In this document: piece by piece, positions 1 through 8,035 of the stretch
Layout of the letters: every line of letters starts with the position of its first letter
Numbering within the stretch: the first letter of the stretch is position 1
Source: Candidatus Neomarinimicrobiota bacterium
GTDB lineage: Bacteria; Fidelibacterota; Marinisomatia; Marinisomatales; TCS55
Reading direction: 5' to 3'
Assembly (NCBI GenBank): GCA_018651745.1
Contig: JABIDL010000038.1
Location: 1 to 15,214 of the forward strand
Length of the DNA: 15,214 nucleotides
Notes under the pieces: model-generated
Told to the model about the DNA's origin: nothing
Database searches by the model: none
Seen by the model: the letters and a program-made list of their open reading frames with translations, nothing else
Made by a program: the position numbers and the translations under genes

Positions 1-49
<49 letters not shown>

Positions 50-51
50 AA

Positions 52-90
52 CCAACTATCAAATTTACTTATCCGGAATATGGATGAAAA
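52..90 (-). promoter_or_regulatory. possible promoter of tRNA-Phe with a Bacteroidota-type -7 box
   Basis: On the minus strand the octamer TAAATTTG (plus positions 60-67) lies just upstream of the tRNA 5' end. It matches the Bacteroidota -7 consensus TAnnTTTG exactly. A T-rich run about 19 bases further upstream is only a weak match to the TTTG -33 element. The spacing would start transcription within a few bases of the mature tRNA end. A match of this length in AT-rich DNA can arise by chance, and it is not known that this lineage uses the Bacteroidota-type sigma factor. Confidence 0.3.
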
Positions 91-161
91 ACGTCGTGAA
101 AATTAGTCGTGAGTTTTTCTCAATGCAAACCGAAACTCAGCTATTTTAACATCTTTCTTTA

Positions 162-185
162 TTTTCTTGTTTGAAGACAAGAAAA
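162..185. repeat. perfect 9-bp inverted repeat in the rdgB leader (possible operator or hairpin)
   Basis: The arms TTTTCTTGT (162-170) and ACAAGAAAA (177-185) are exact reverse complements around a 6-base TTGAAG loop. No T-run follows on either strand, so it does not look like an intrinsic terminator. It overlaps a weak sigma70-like promoter candidate for rdgB (TTGTTT at 167-172, 17-base spacer, TATGTT at 190-195). If that promoter is real, the repeat sits over the -35 element, where a repressor could bind. It could equally be a hairpin in the 5' leader. The structure is seen; the function is inferred. Confidence 0.4.
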
Positions 186-216
186 CTCCTATGTTTTCCA
201 ACGTTTCTCTCTATCC

Positions 217-221
217 GAGGT
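217..221 (+). promoter_or_regulatory. ribosome binding site of rdgB
   Basis: GAGGT lies about 10 bases before the ATG at 232, a normal distance for a Shine-Dalgarno sequence. It supports that ATG as the rdgB start. The longer string GAGGTAACA (217-225) recurs exactly at 886-894 in front of sprA. Confidence 0.5.
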
Positions 222-231
222 AACATATCAA

Positions 232-855
232 ATGGACATTATTTTAGCAACACATAATCTACACAAAGTGGAAGAAATTTCTTCTAGATTAGGGGACCTT
301 CCTGTAACGTGGATGACGTTGGAAGATTTCCCTCACATTGGCGAGATTGAAGAAACTGGCTCAACATTGCTTGATAATTCTCTGTTAAAAGCTCGGACTG
401 TCAACGCAATCACTGGTTTGCCCGCATTAGCAGATGATACGGGGCTTGAAGTTGATGCCTTGGATGGTGCACCGGGAGTATATTCCGCGCGGTGGGCAGG
501 AGAAGACGCCTCTTTTGAGGATAATATCAACAAATTATTAATTGAAATGAAGTCAGTAGAACTTGAAAAAAGGACAGCCCGATTCAGAACAGTGATTTCT
601 CTTGTGGATGGTCCCACAGAAAAATGGGTTGAAGGGTGCGCCGAGGGAATCATTGCCGAGAAACCTAAAGGCAATGATGGATTTGGATATGATCCTGTTT
701 TTTTTCTTCCACAAACAGGGAAAACATTTGCGGAACTTTCTCTTGAAGAAAAAAATAGAATAAGTCATCGGGGAACCGCTTTGGAAAAATTGAGAGATGT
801 AATTAAATACCGGCTGGTCGATCAGCCCCAACACCAGGAGGATGTAAGCCTATAA
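232..855 (+). CDS. rdgB: RdgB/HAM1-type XTP/dITP diphosphatase
   Basis: This cytoplasmic house-cleaning enzyme hydrolyses non-canonical purine triphosphates (XTP, dITP, ITP) to monophosphate and pyrophosphate, keeping deaminated bases out of DNA and RNA. The 207 residues match the usual family length. The family motifs appear in order: the N-terminal nucleotide-binding ATHNxxK (T7, N9, K12), metal-ligand candidate E40, LADDTGLEVDAL with the catalytic Asp pair D68-D69, GAPGVYSARWAG (79-90), GFGYDP (150-155), and KNRISHRG (174-181). The ATG start has GAGGT at good spacing. The C-terminal tail (about 195-207) is polar and unconserved. The gene ends 67 bases before sprA on the same strand, so shared transcription is possible but not shown. 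Identification is secure; the T9SS neighbourhood is probably incidental to its function. Confidence 0.96.
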   Translation: MDIILATHNLHKVEEISSRLGDLPVTWMTLEDFPHIGEIEETGSTLLDNSLLKARTVNAITGLPALADDTGLEVDALDGAPGVYSARWAGEDASFEDNINKLLIEMKSVELEKRTARFRTVISLVDGPTEKWVEGCAEGIIAEKPKGNDGFGYDPVFFLPQTGKTFAELSLEEKNRISHRGTALEKLRDVIKYRLVDQPQHQEDVSL

Positions 856-876
856 GTAGACCGCTATTGTTTGATG

Positions 877-891
877 TACCTCTTTGAGGTA
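877..891 (+). repeat. small hairpin in the sprA leader burying a GAGGT element
   Basis: TACCTC (877-882) and GAGGTA (886-891) form a perfect 6-bp stem with a TTT loop, between rdgB and sprA. The 3' arm contains a Shine-Dalgarno-like GAGGT that would be paired. No T-run follows, so it is not a normal terminator. The GAGGT is 32 bases from the sprA TTG start, too far to act directly on it. Six base pairs can arise by chance, so a role in sprA translation or RNA stability is only a possibility. Confidence 0.3.
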
Positions 892-922
892 ACAATTAAA
901 TTAAAAAAACAGAAAACAATCA

Positions 923-3900
923 TTGACTAATAAGTTGATAGCAGGTCTTTTTATCCTCCTGACCATCGGGAAATCCTACGGGCAGCAGGCAGACTCCGTC
1001 CAAATTCCTTTTCCCCATCTTGTTTCGCGATTTGTAGTAAACCCATTTTTCGAAACGAAAAAAACTTTCCCTCTTTTTGCTGATACTCTTCTTATCCCCA
1101 CAGATTTGATTCCTATTCCATTTGCAAGAAAGGGGAGTGAAATCCAGATAGATAGGGAATTCGAATTCATCACAATTATACAAACTGTAGATGGATTTAT
1201 TAACAAAATTCCATTTACCGCCCCTGTGGATTGGTACGTTACGCAGATGTTTATTTCAAAGAGAAGAGAGAGTTTTATCCAAACATTTACAAGCGTAACT
1301 AAATCTGTTGCAAGCAGCACAAAATCTGGACATGGGCAGGCAATGGAAGTAATAGGCGTGGATGTTGGTGATCTTGGCAGAGTTTCTCTTCATGCAAGAG
1401 GGAATGTCAATATTTCCGGAAAAATGGTTTTCCAAGATCAGCAGCTTGTTCGATCCAGTATTAATGAAACGCAAAACACACATTTGGAGTTTGATCAAAA
1501 AGAAAATTTTAATGTCCAGGGGAAAGTTGGAGATCGCGTATCTGTATTTATGGACCACGATTCGGAACGGGATTTTGATTGGGAAAACAATATCCGGATC
1601 AAATATGAAGGCAAAGAAGATGAGATTGTTCAAAAAATAGAAGCCGGGAATGTGTCTTTAAGTTTACCCGGTTCGCAAGCATTGATGGGATCTGCCGGAC
1701 ATTCCGGACTTTTCGGGATTAAAACTATTTCCAAGTTTGGCCCCCTGGACGTAACTGCCATTGCGTCAGTGGTGGAAACGAAACGCGAGCAACAAGAATA
1801 TACCGGAAATAATGAGGCGAAAACTCAGCAGATCAAAGATACAGATTATGTAAAAAATAAATATTTTTTCATTCACGAGTTGTTTCGAAATGGGATTGAT
1901 ACTACGTTATCTGAAAGTCACCGTGTTGTTGTGCCACCGTTTTATCCACTAAATAATGGGTTACATAATATTGGATCCGTCATTGTACGAAATTTTGAAC
2001 TATATAAACTTGACAATACAACCAACTCCGAATCAGAAGAAGGAACTGCTCACGCTGATCTTAATAATCCTGATGAAAGTTTAGATCAAACCGGGAATTT
2101 TAAACGGTTGGAACTGGCACAAGAATATTCGATTGTAGAAGATCTTGGATTCATTCGGCTTCGTCAACGTGCTCAAGATGAAGTGTTTGGATGCTCATAT
2201 ATTTTAGTTGACCGCTCTTCTGGTGATACAGTTTTGACCGTTGGGGAGCCCATATCTGTAGACAATGAATTACTAAAGCTTAAAATGCTTAAACCTCGAT
2301 CTCTTACTCTAGATCATCCCACATACGATCTTATGTTTAAAAATGTGTATTACTTAGGCACAACCAAAATAAACCGCGAAGGATTTGAAGTTAGAATTGT
2401 GAACAATAGGTTGCCCGTACCAAGCCATTTAGATCCATTGGGTACACCATTTATCACTCTATTCGGGTTAGATAGTGTGGACGAAAGTGGGAATCGACAA
2501 GCCGATGAACTTATTGATATTTCTAATCCGAATATTATATCTCTAGATAATGGTGAATTGATTTTTCCTACATTTTTCCCATTTGCCAACGACTCACTTT
2601 CAGGTGGAACGGGTCATCCTGATTTGCAGGAAGTCCTAGGCACCGGTATTATGTACACTACAACCGATAGAACGCAGATTGATAATGACAGCAGATTTAC
2701 AATTGAAGTGGACTACTCCAATCAAAGTTCCACTATAAGTCTTGGTTTCATGATTGTAGAAAATAGTGAACAAGTATTAAAAAACGGTATACCACTGAAA
2801 AAAGGAATTGATTATTCTGTCGATTATTTTTCAGGAACATTGGTTTTACTAGATGAAACCGATCCGAATGCTGAAATTCGTATTTTGTTTGATAAACACG
2901 AATTGGTTTCCTTTGATAAAAAAACCATTCTAGGCGTACGAGGACAGATGGATATCAATGAGCATTCTTATCTTGGATTGACTGCTTTGTATTTTAATCA
3001 ATCGGTTATCAATGAAAAAATAGAAGTTGGTTATGAGCCAATGCGGAATTTTATGTGGGGGATGAACGGTAGAGTAGAACAGCCGCTGGATGGACTTTCT
3101 CGCTGGCTGGATAAACTACCTGTCATTGAAACGGATCGCCCATCTAGCTTTTCGGTGGAGGGCGAAATTGCCCAAATTATCCCAAATCCAAATCCTATCA
3201 ATAATTCGGCGACAGGCGATCCGGATGGAGTGGCATTTATAGACGATTTTGAAGGGGCCAAGCGGACAACCACAATTCCTATCCAGCGAAGATTTTGGAA
3301 AGAATCCTCAGCGCCGGTAGATCCAATAACCGGAAATCCAATGCGGCAGTTCAACCGCGCCAGAACCAATTGGTACAATCCATATGGGCAAGTTCGTACG
3401 AAAGATATTTGGCCCAACTTATCTACTTCTATCCGGGCTCAAAATGAAACAACGGATATTTTAATCATGAAATATACACCGCGGACGGTTCAGGCAGATA
3501 CAGATGTGGATTCCATTTGGGGAGGGATAATAACTCCTCTGTATTCTGGAGATAATGACCAAACCTCCACGAAATTTTTTGAAATTTGGGCGAAGGGATC
3601 CGGAGTCAACTTATCTATAAATCTTGGACAAATAAGTGAAGATAGAGATGGAAATGGAGAATTAAATACGGAGGATATTCCGGCTGGAGGACTGAAAGGA
3701 GATGGGATTTTACAAGATGCAGAAGATGTAGGACTTGATGGATGCAGTGATGCGCAGGAAGATGGTTGGGGCGGATGCTTACCAGACAGTATGAGTTTTT
3801 CTGATCTTTTTACATCAGGCGATACCATTCTTATCAATTCAAAAACAGTGGATGGTGGAGGTGATGTGGACCCAACGGACCCGAATGGAGACAACTGGAG

Positions 3901-6900
3901 CTATTCCGAGGGTAGCATCAATTACGATCATATTAATGGTACAGAGGGGAATGCATTGGATGCCGGAAGATATCCTGACACCGAAGATTTAGACCGGACG
4001 AATTACCCGGATATGACAAATGATTATTTTACAATAAAATTTGGGCTGGACGATGAAACGTATTTTTCCGGTGAAACCAAGGATAACGGAATTGCAACAG
4101 GATGGAAATTATATCGGGTTCCACTTGTTGATTTTTCAAAAATTGATTCATCAAAAAGTCAGGAATGGAACAACATTCAGCATATGAGGCTGGTTTTAAC
4201 CGGTGGAGACAAAAATTCCACTTCCATCGTCCAAATTGCAAAAATTGAGCTGGTTGGAAATGATTGGAAAGAAATGGGCATTGCGGCGGACACGGTGACT
4301 ACTTTTTCCAAAACGGATAGTGATAGTATTTTTGCTATATCAGTAATTAATACAGAAGATAACGCCTCATACCAACCGCCCAGCGGGGTTGAAGGTGAAT
4401 ATGATCGTATCAATCAAATCCAATCGAAAGAGCAGTCGTTGGTTCTTTCTTTTACCGATCTTCCTGCAGGGAATAAAGGCGCTGCAATGAAATCCGGCAT
4501 GACGCTTTCAGGTGATCGTGCCAAAAGTTATTTGACATATGATAGAATGAAAATGTATATCTACGGTCTTGAAAGTAATTGGGTAAAATCTGTTGAAACC
4601 GATGTAGAGTTTTTCCTTCAGTTCGGATTCGAAGGAAATTATTATGAAGTGACTCAACCAGTTTATGCCGGATGGGATGAAACGGTTGGAAGGAATTCCA
4701 TTGATCTTGATCTCAATTGGCTTTCAGCACTCAAATTGACAGATGCTGAAACTAGGAAAATCAGGGATTCAGATATTATCACAGATTCTTCCGGCGTAAA
4801 GGAATACCAGTTTACGGATGAGTCCGAAAATCCAACCGGGAAGCGAATAAAAATTGTCGGTTCCCCCGCCCTAAATCGAATCCAATTTTTTATTGCAGGA
4901 ATCCAAAACAAATCAGATGGACCCATCACAGGTGAAATTTGGATAGATGAACTCAGGCTGAGCGGGGTAAAAAAGGATAAAGGTGTTTCTTTGCGGCTAT
5001 CTTCAAAATTTACATTGGCAGATATTATGAATACTTCTTTTGCCTACAACAGGCAGGATGCAGATTTTCATACGCTTCAGCAACGGCTTGGATCTAATAA
5101 TACTACGGAACGTATCAATGTTAATTCCAGTTTCTCTCTTCACAAATTTTTACCAAAAACATGGGGTATCAGTATCCCATTATCAACCTCTTTCGCACAA
5201 TCAGTAAGCACTCCCAAATACTTTCCCGGCCAAGATATTCTCGTGGATGAAGGCAGTCCGCCGGATTCCATTTTATCTAAATCTCAATCTGTGAATCTGA
5301 GCCTAAAACTTTCCAAAACTTCCCGATCGGATAATAGTTTGGTTAAGTACACGCTGGATAAGGTGACAGCGTCCATCAATTCAGCAAAGAGTGTTTCCTC
5401 TGATGCCATCCAGAAAGAAGTTTTAAATCAATCTTATTCCGGGAAAATTAGTTATGCGTTACCCTTTGGTAGAGATAATTATTTTTCACCATTCAAATGG
5501 CTTGAATCAATTCCATGGGTTGGGGGCAAGCTTGCCGAAACCCATATTTATTATACACCAACCTCCGTCAACACGTCTGCTTCCTTCAGTGAAAAGTTGA
5601 CCCAAAAAACTTCGCGCGTCGGTGGAAAGTCTCCCGATATTTATAATCTTGGGTTGAGCCGTGATTTTTCAGTTGATTATTCTTTGACTGACAATATTAG
5701 AAATAAATACTCTTGGAATGCCAAAAGTGATATGGATGATTATCGTGGGTATGCGTGGCTTGCCTTGAAGAATACTGATCCTGGGATTGTTACGGATGTT
5801 ACTGAATCTTTCACGACATCCTTTTCGCCCACTATTTTTTCTTGGCTAAAACCCAACCTGAATTATTCTGCCGGATATAGATGGAATCAGAACCTTGATA
5901 GCAATGTGGATGGTGCGAATATTGGAACTCAGTTGCGGTTTTCTTCCAGTGTCAGCCTTACACCCAAAACGCTAGTTGAATTAATTTACAAACCCGGTGG
6001 TAAAGCTGCAGCATCCAACCAAAAGAGAGGAAGAGGAAGACCTTCAGAAAAAAATGAAGAAACAGTTTCAGAGCCCGAAGAACCGAAAAAGGATAATATT
6101 ATTTTAGCATCCATACACAAATTTATGGGAAGAATTAATCCAATTAGTGTCAGCTATACAGAAAATCTGAGCCGGACTGGACAGGGTGTGCAAGGCGAAG
6201 TTCCGCTTGGATATAAATTTGGATGGCTGCCGGATCACGGTCTTTCACATTCTGAAAAGGTGGGAACAAATATTGGAAGTTGGACTCATAAAAGAGACTT
6301 AAGTATGCGAAGTGGTTTCAAGTTTGGGAAAAATATAACGACCAGTTTTAATTTCACTCAAAATCTTGGTAGAAGCATTAGCGGTGGCGGGGTCGAACAG
6401 CAAAATTTAACTCGTGATTTTCTTGCTTATGGAGAAAGTTTGGAAAATGGTTTCCCATTCTCAGGCTGGAGTCTTCGGTGGTCAGGTGTTGAAAAATGGC
6501 CCATCATTAACAAAATTGCCAAAAGCGCTTCATTGGAGCATGCATTAACAGGAAAAGAAACTCGCTCTTGGCAGTTTGATCAGGGGACACCCATCGCAAC
6601 GTCCTTTTTAAAATTGAGTAATTATATTCAAGCAAATAAAGATTTTGAAAGAACGTCAAGAATCAGTCAAAGTTTTTCTCCTTTGGTGGGTTTAACCATG
6701 AGCTTGAACCACGGTGTATCTATGTCGTTACGCCACAATAAATCTCGATCGGTAGAAGGATCCTATAATGGTGGGCAAAAAGTATTCAATGATCAGTCCG
6801 TTACAGCAACAGCAAGCTACAGCCATAGAGGCGGCTTCACCATTCCTTTGGTGTTCTTTCGAGATTTCAGTATTCAAAACACAGTAAACTTCAGTTTAAA

Positions 6901-7129
6901 TTTTGATATGTCAGAAAGTGAAATAAAACAGAAGACGCTGACTGCAGAGAAATTTGCGCTGACTGCTTTTAATACCAGTTGGCACGCTGCTTTTAGAGTG
7001 ACTTATACCTTTAATTCAAAGGTCACAGGTTCGATGGTTTATGAATATCGGGAGTCGGATTCCATGACGACCGGAAAAAAGGTCGATCGCGATTTTGGTT
7101 TTGATGTTAATATAGCAATTACGGGTTAG
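923..7129 (+). CDS. sprA: SprA/Sov-type outer-membrane translocon of the type IX secretion system
   Basis: SprA (Sov in Porphyromonas) is the giant single-chain outer-membrane barrel through which T9SS cargo leaves the cell. This copy has 2068 residues, somewhat shorter than the roughly 2400-2500 of flavobacterial and Porphyromonas homologues. A signal peptide is visible (K4, hydrophobic 5-16, SYG before Q21), predicting a mature protein starting Gln-Gln. Family landmarks are GNVSLSLPGSQ (242-252) followed by GLFGIKT, then FIDDFEGAKR (772-781) and WIDELRLSGV (1340-1349). The C-terminal third has alternating strand-like segments rich in Ser, Asn and aromatics. An EF-hand-like Asp-rich loop (907-918) precedes a Cys pair (C941, C952). 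A charged insert at about 1695-1725 carries KRGRGRP. The start is TTG: an in-frame stop at 902-904 excludes upstream ATGs, no downstream ATG would keep the signal peptide, and the leader is A-rich without a close Shine-Dalgarno. The next gene begins 6 bases after the stop. Confidence 0.94.
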   Translation: MTNKLIAGLFILLTIGKSYGQQADSVQIPFPHLVSRFVVNPFFETKKTFPLFADTLLIPTDLIPIPFARKGSEIQIDREFEFITIIQTVDGFINKIPFTAPVDWYVTQMFISKRRESFIQTFTSVTKSVASSTKSGHGQAMEVIGVDVGDLGRVSLHARGNVNISGKMVFQDQQLVRSSINETQNTHLEFDQKENFNVQGKVGDRVSVFMDHDSERDFDWENNIRIKYEGKEDEIVQKIEAGNVSLSLPGSQALMGSAGHSGLFGIKTISKFGPLDVTAIASVVETKREQQEYTGNNEAKTQQIKDTDYVKNKYFFIHELFRNGIDTTLSESHRVVVPPFYPLNNGLHNIGSVIVRNFELYKLDNTTNSESEEGTAHADLNNPDESLDQTGNFKRLELAQEYSIVEDLGFIRLRQRAQDEVFGCSYILVDRSSGDTVLTVGEPISVDNELLKLKMLKPRSLTLDHPTYDLMFKNVYYLGTTKINREGFEVRIVNNRLPVPSHLDPLGTPFITLFGLDSVDESGNRQADELIDISNPNIISLDNGELIFPTFFPFANDSLSGGTGHPDLQEVLGTGIMYTTTDRTQIDNDSRFTIEVDYSNQSSTISLGFMIVENSEQVLKNGIPLKKGIDYSVDYFSGTLVLLDETDPNAEIRILFDKHELVSFDKKTILGVRGQMDINEHSYLGLTALYFNQSVINEKIEVGYEPMRNFMWGMNGRVEQPLDGLSRWLDKLPVIETDRPSSFSVEGEIAQIIPNPNPINNSATGDPDGVAFIDDFEGAKRTTTIPIQRRFWKESSAPVDPITGNPMRQFNRARTNWYNPYGQVRTKDIWPNLSTSIRAQNETTDILIMKYTPRTVQADTDVDSIWGGIITPLYSGDNDQTSTKFFEIWAKGSGVNLSINLGQISEDRDGNGELNTEDIPAGGLKGDGILQDAEDVGLDGCSDAQEDGWGGCLPDSMSFSDLFTSGDTILINSKTVDGGGDVDPTDPNGDNWSYSEGSINYDHINGTEGNALDAGRYPDTEDLDRTNYPDMTNDYFTIKFGLDDETYFSGETKDNGIATGWKLYRVPLVDFSKIDSSKSQEWNNIQHMRLVLTGGDKNSTSIVQIAKIELVGNDWKEMGIAADTVTTFSKTDSDSIFAISVINTEDNASYQPPSGVEGEYDRINQIQSKEQSLVLSFTDLPAGNKGAAMKSGMTLSGDRAKSYLTYDRMKMYIYGLESNWVKSVETDVEFFLQFGFEGNYYEVTQPVYAGWDETVGRNSIDLDLNWLSALKLTDAETRKIRDSDIITDSSGVKEYQFTDESENPTGKRIKIVGSPALNRIQFFIAGIQNKSDGPITGEIWIDELRLSGVKKDKGVSLRLSSKFTLADIMNTSFAYNRQDADFHTLQQRLGSNNTTERINVNSSFSLHKFLPKTWGISIPLSTSFAQSVSTPKYFPGQDILVDEGSPPDSILSKSQSVNLSLKLSKTSRSDNSLVKYTLDKVTASINSAKSVSSDAIQKEVLNQSYSGKISYALPFGRDNYFSPFKWLESIPWVGGKLAETHIYYTPTSVNTSASFSEKLTQKTSRVGGKSPDIYNLGLSRDFSVDYSLTDNIRNKYSWNAKSDMDDYRGYAWLALKNTDPGIVTDVTESFTTSFSPTIFSWLKPNLNYSAGYRWNQNLDSNVDGANIGTQLRFSSSVSLTPKTLVELIYKPGGKAAASNQKRGRGRPSEKNEETVSEPEEPKKDNIILASIHKFMGRINPISVSYTENLSRTGQGVQGEVPLGYKFGWLPDHGLSHSEKVGTNIGSWTHKRDLSMRSGFKFGKNITTSFNFTQNLGRSISGGGVEQQNLTRDFLAYGESLENGFPFSGWSLRWSGVEKWPIINKIAKSASLEHALTGKETRSWQFDQGTPIATSFLKLSNYIQANKDFERTSRISQSFSPLVGLTMSLNHGVSMSLRHNKSRSVEGSYNGGQKVFNDQSVTATASYSHRGGFTIPLVFFRDFSIQNTVNFSLNFDMSESEIKQKTLTAEKFALTAFNTSWHAAFRVTYTFNSKVTGSMVYEYRESDSMTTGKKVDRDFGFDVNIAITG

Positions 7130-7135
7130 CAGGGT

Positions 7136-8035
7136 ATGAAACACATTTGGATCACATTATTTTTTATTTGTTCAGCATGCACAGAAAATAAGCAGGTATT
7201 CTCGGGTGAATCTGCTTTTGGGTATTTGGAAAAACAGTGTTCATTCGGACCGCGAAATCCAGAATCCGTAGGTCATTCAGCGTGCAGAGAATATTTGACG
7301 GAACAACTTTTAGCTACAGCAGATACGGTTTGGCATCAGAATTTTATGTTGATGGTTCCGGGTGAATCACAGAAATCCAACCTCACAAATATTATTGCTA
7401 GATTTAATCCAGATGCAGAAAAACAAATTTTATTGGGCGCCCATTGGGATACCCGACCCTGGGCAGATCAAGATTTTGAATTACAATCCAAGCCGGTACT
7501 TGGCGCAAACGATGGAGCCAGTGGTGTAGCTGTCCTTTTGGAATTAGCAGATATTCTTTCCAAGGCGCCAACCTCGGTTGGAGTTACAATTGTGTTATTC
7601 GATGCAGAAGATTTTGGTTCTGCCGGCAATCCAAAATCATTCGCTCGAGGTTCGCAATATTTCGCAAAACATTTGCCGATACCAAAACCAGAGTATGCAA
7701 TAATATTGGATATGGTAGGTGACGCAGAACTTAATTTATTAATTGAAAGAAATTCTTTTAGACAAAATCGCCAATTGGTTAAAGAACTATGGGCGCTTGC
7801 AAAAGACCTTCAATTACCGGCATTCCTTCCTTCCATCCGCCATACAATTTTTGACGATCACGTTCCGCTTTATGAATTTGCCGGCATTCCAGCCATCGAT
7901 ATAATTGATTTTGATTATCCCAATGCACATCAAAATTATTGGCACACGCATCAAGATACTCCAGATAAGTGTTCGCCAGAGAGCCTAGAACAGATTGGCA
8001 CACTTTTAGTGCATCATATTTATGGTATCAAATAA
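7136..8035 (+). CDS. M28-family glutaminyl-peptide cyclotransferase-like lipoprotein
   Basis: Glutaminyl cyclases convert an N-terminal Gln of exported proteins to pyroglutamate, using a single-zinc M28 aminopeptidase fold. The 299 residues begin with a short hydrophobic segment ending ICSAC, so C15 may be lipidated, although the lipobox is imperfect (Cys at -3). Motifs in order are FGPRNPESVGH (38-47), GAHWDTRPWAD (101-111), LGANDGASG (122-130; D126 a zinc ligand), FDAEDFG (155-161; E158 acid/base, D159 a zinc ligand), LDMVGD (191-196; D192), FDDH (239-242; D241) and WHTHQDTPD (269-277; W269, H270 a zinc ligand). These match the order of the human catalytic residues E201/E202, D248, D305 and W329-H330, with Asp replacing Glu at the second site as in bacterial type II cyclases. 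A true M28 aminopeptidase remains possible. The gene lies 6 bases after sprA, and its stop overlaps the next start (TAATG). Confidence 0.85.
   Translation: MKHIWITLFFICSACTENKQVFSGESAFGYLEKQCSFGPRNPESVGHSACREYLTEQLLATADTVWHQNFMLMVPGESQKSNLTNIIARFNPDAEKQILLGAHWDTRPWADQDFELQSKPVLGANDGASGVAVLLELADILSKAPTSVGVTIVLFDAEDFGSAGNPKSFARGSQYFAKHLPIPKPEYAIILDMVGDAELNLLIERNSFRQNRQLVKELWALAKDLQLPAFLPSIRHTIFDDHVPLYEFAGIPAIDIIDFDYPNAHQNYWHTHQDTPDKCSPESLEQIGTLLVHHIYGIK

Noticed and set aside
877-891. Hairpin after rdgB as a transcription terminator
   Set aside because: The stem is only 6 bp and no T-run follows on either strand.
333-1320. Minus-strand open frames of about 90-115 codons opposite rdgB and the start of sprA
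   Set aside because: They lie entirely opposite well-identified genes, have no recognisable domains and no ribosome binding site; they are shadows of the real coding strand.
3490-3894. 134-codon minus-strand open frame opposite the Asp-rich part of sprA
   Set aside because: Its Ser/Pro-rich composition is what antisense of Gly/Asp-rich codons gives; no start signal or family motif.
7969-8034. Longer version of the 8035 lipoprotein gene starting at ATG 7969
   Set aside because: It would overlap the end of the cyclase gene by 67 bases and put a hydrophilic extension before the signal peptide; starting at 8035 (or 8059) keeps the lipoprotein signal at the N-terminus.
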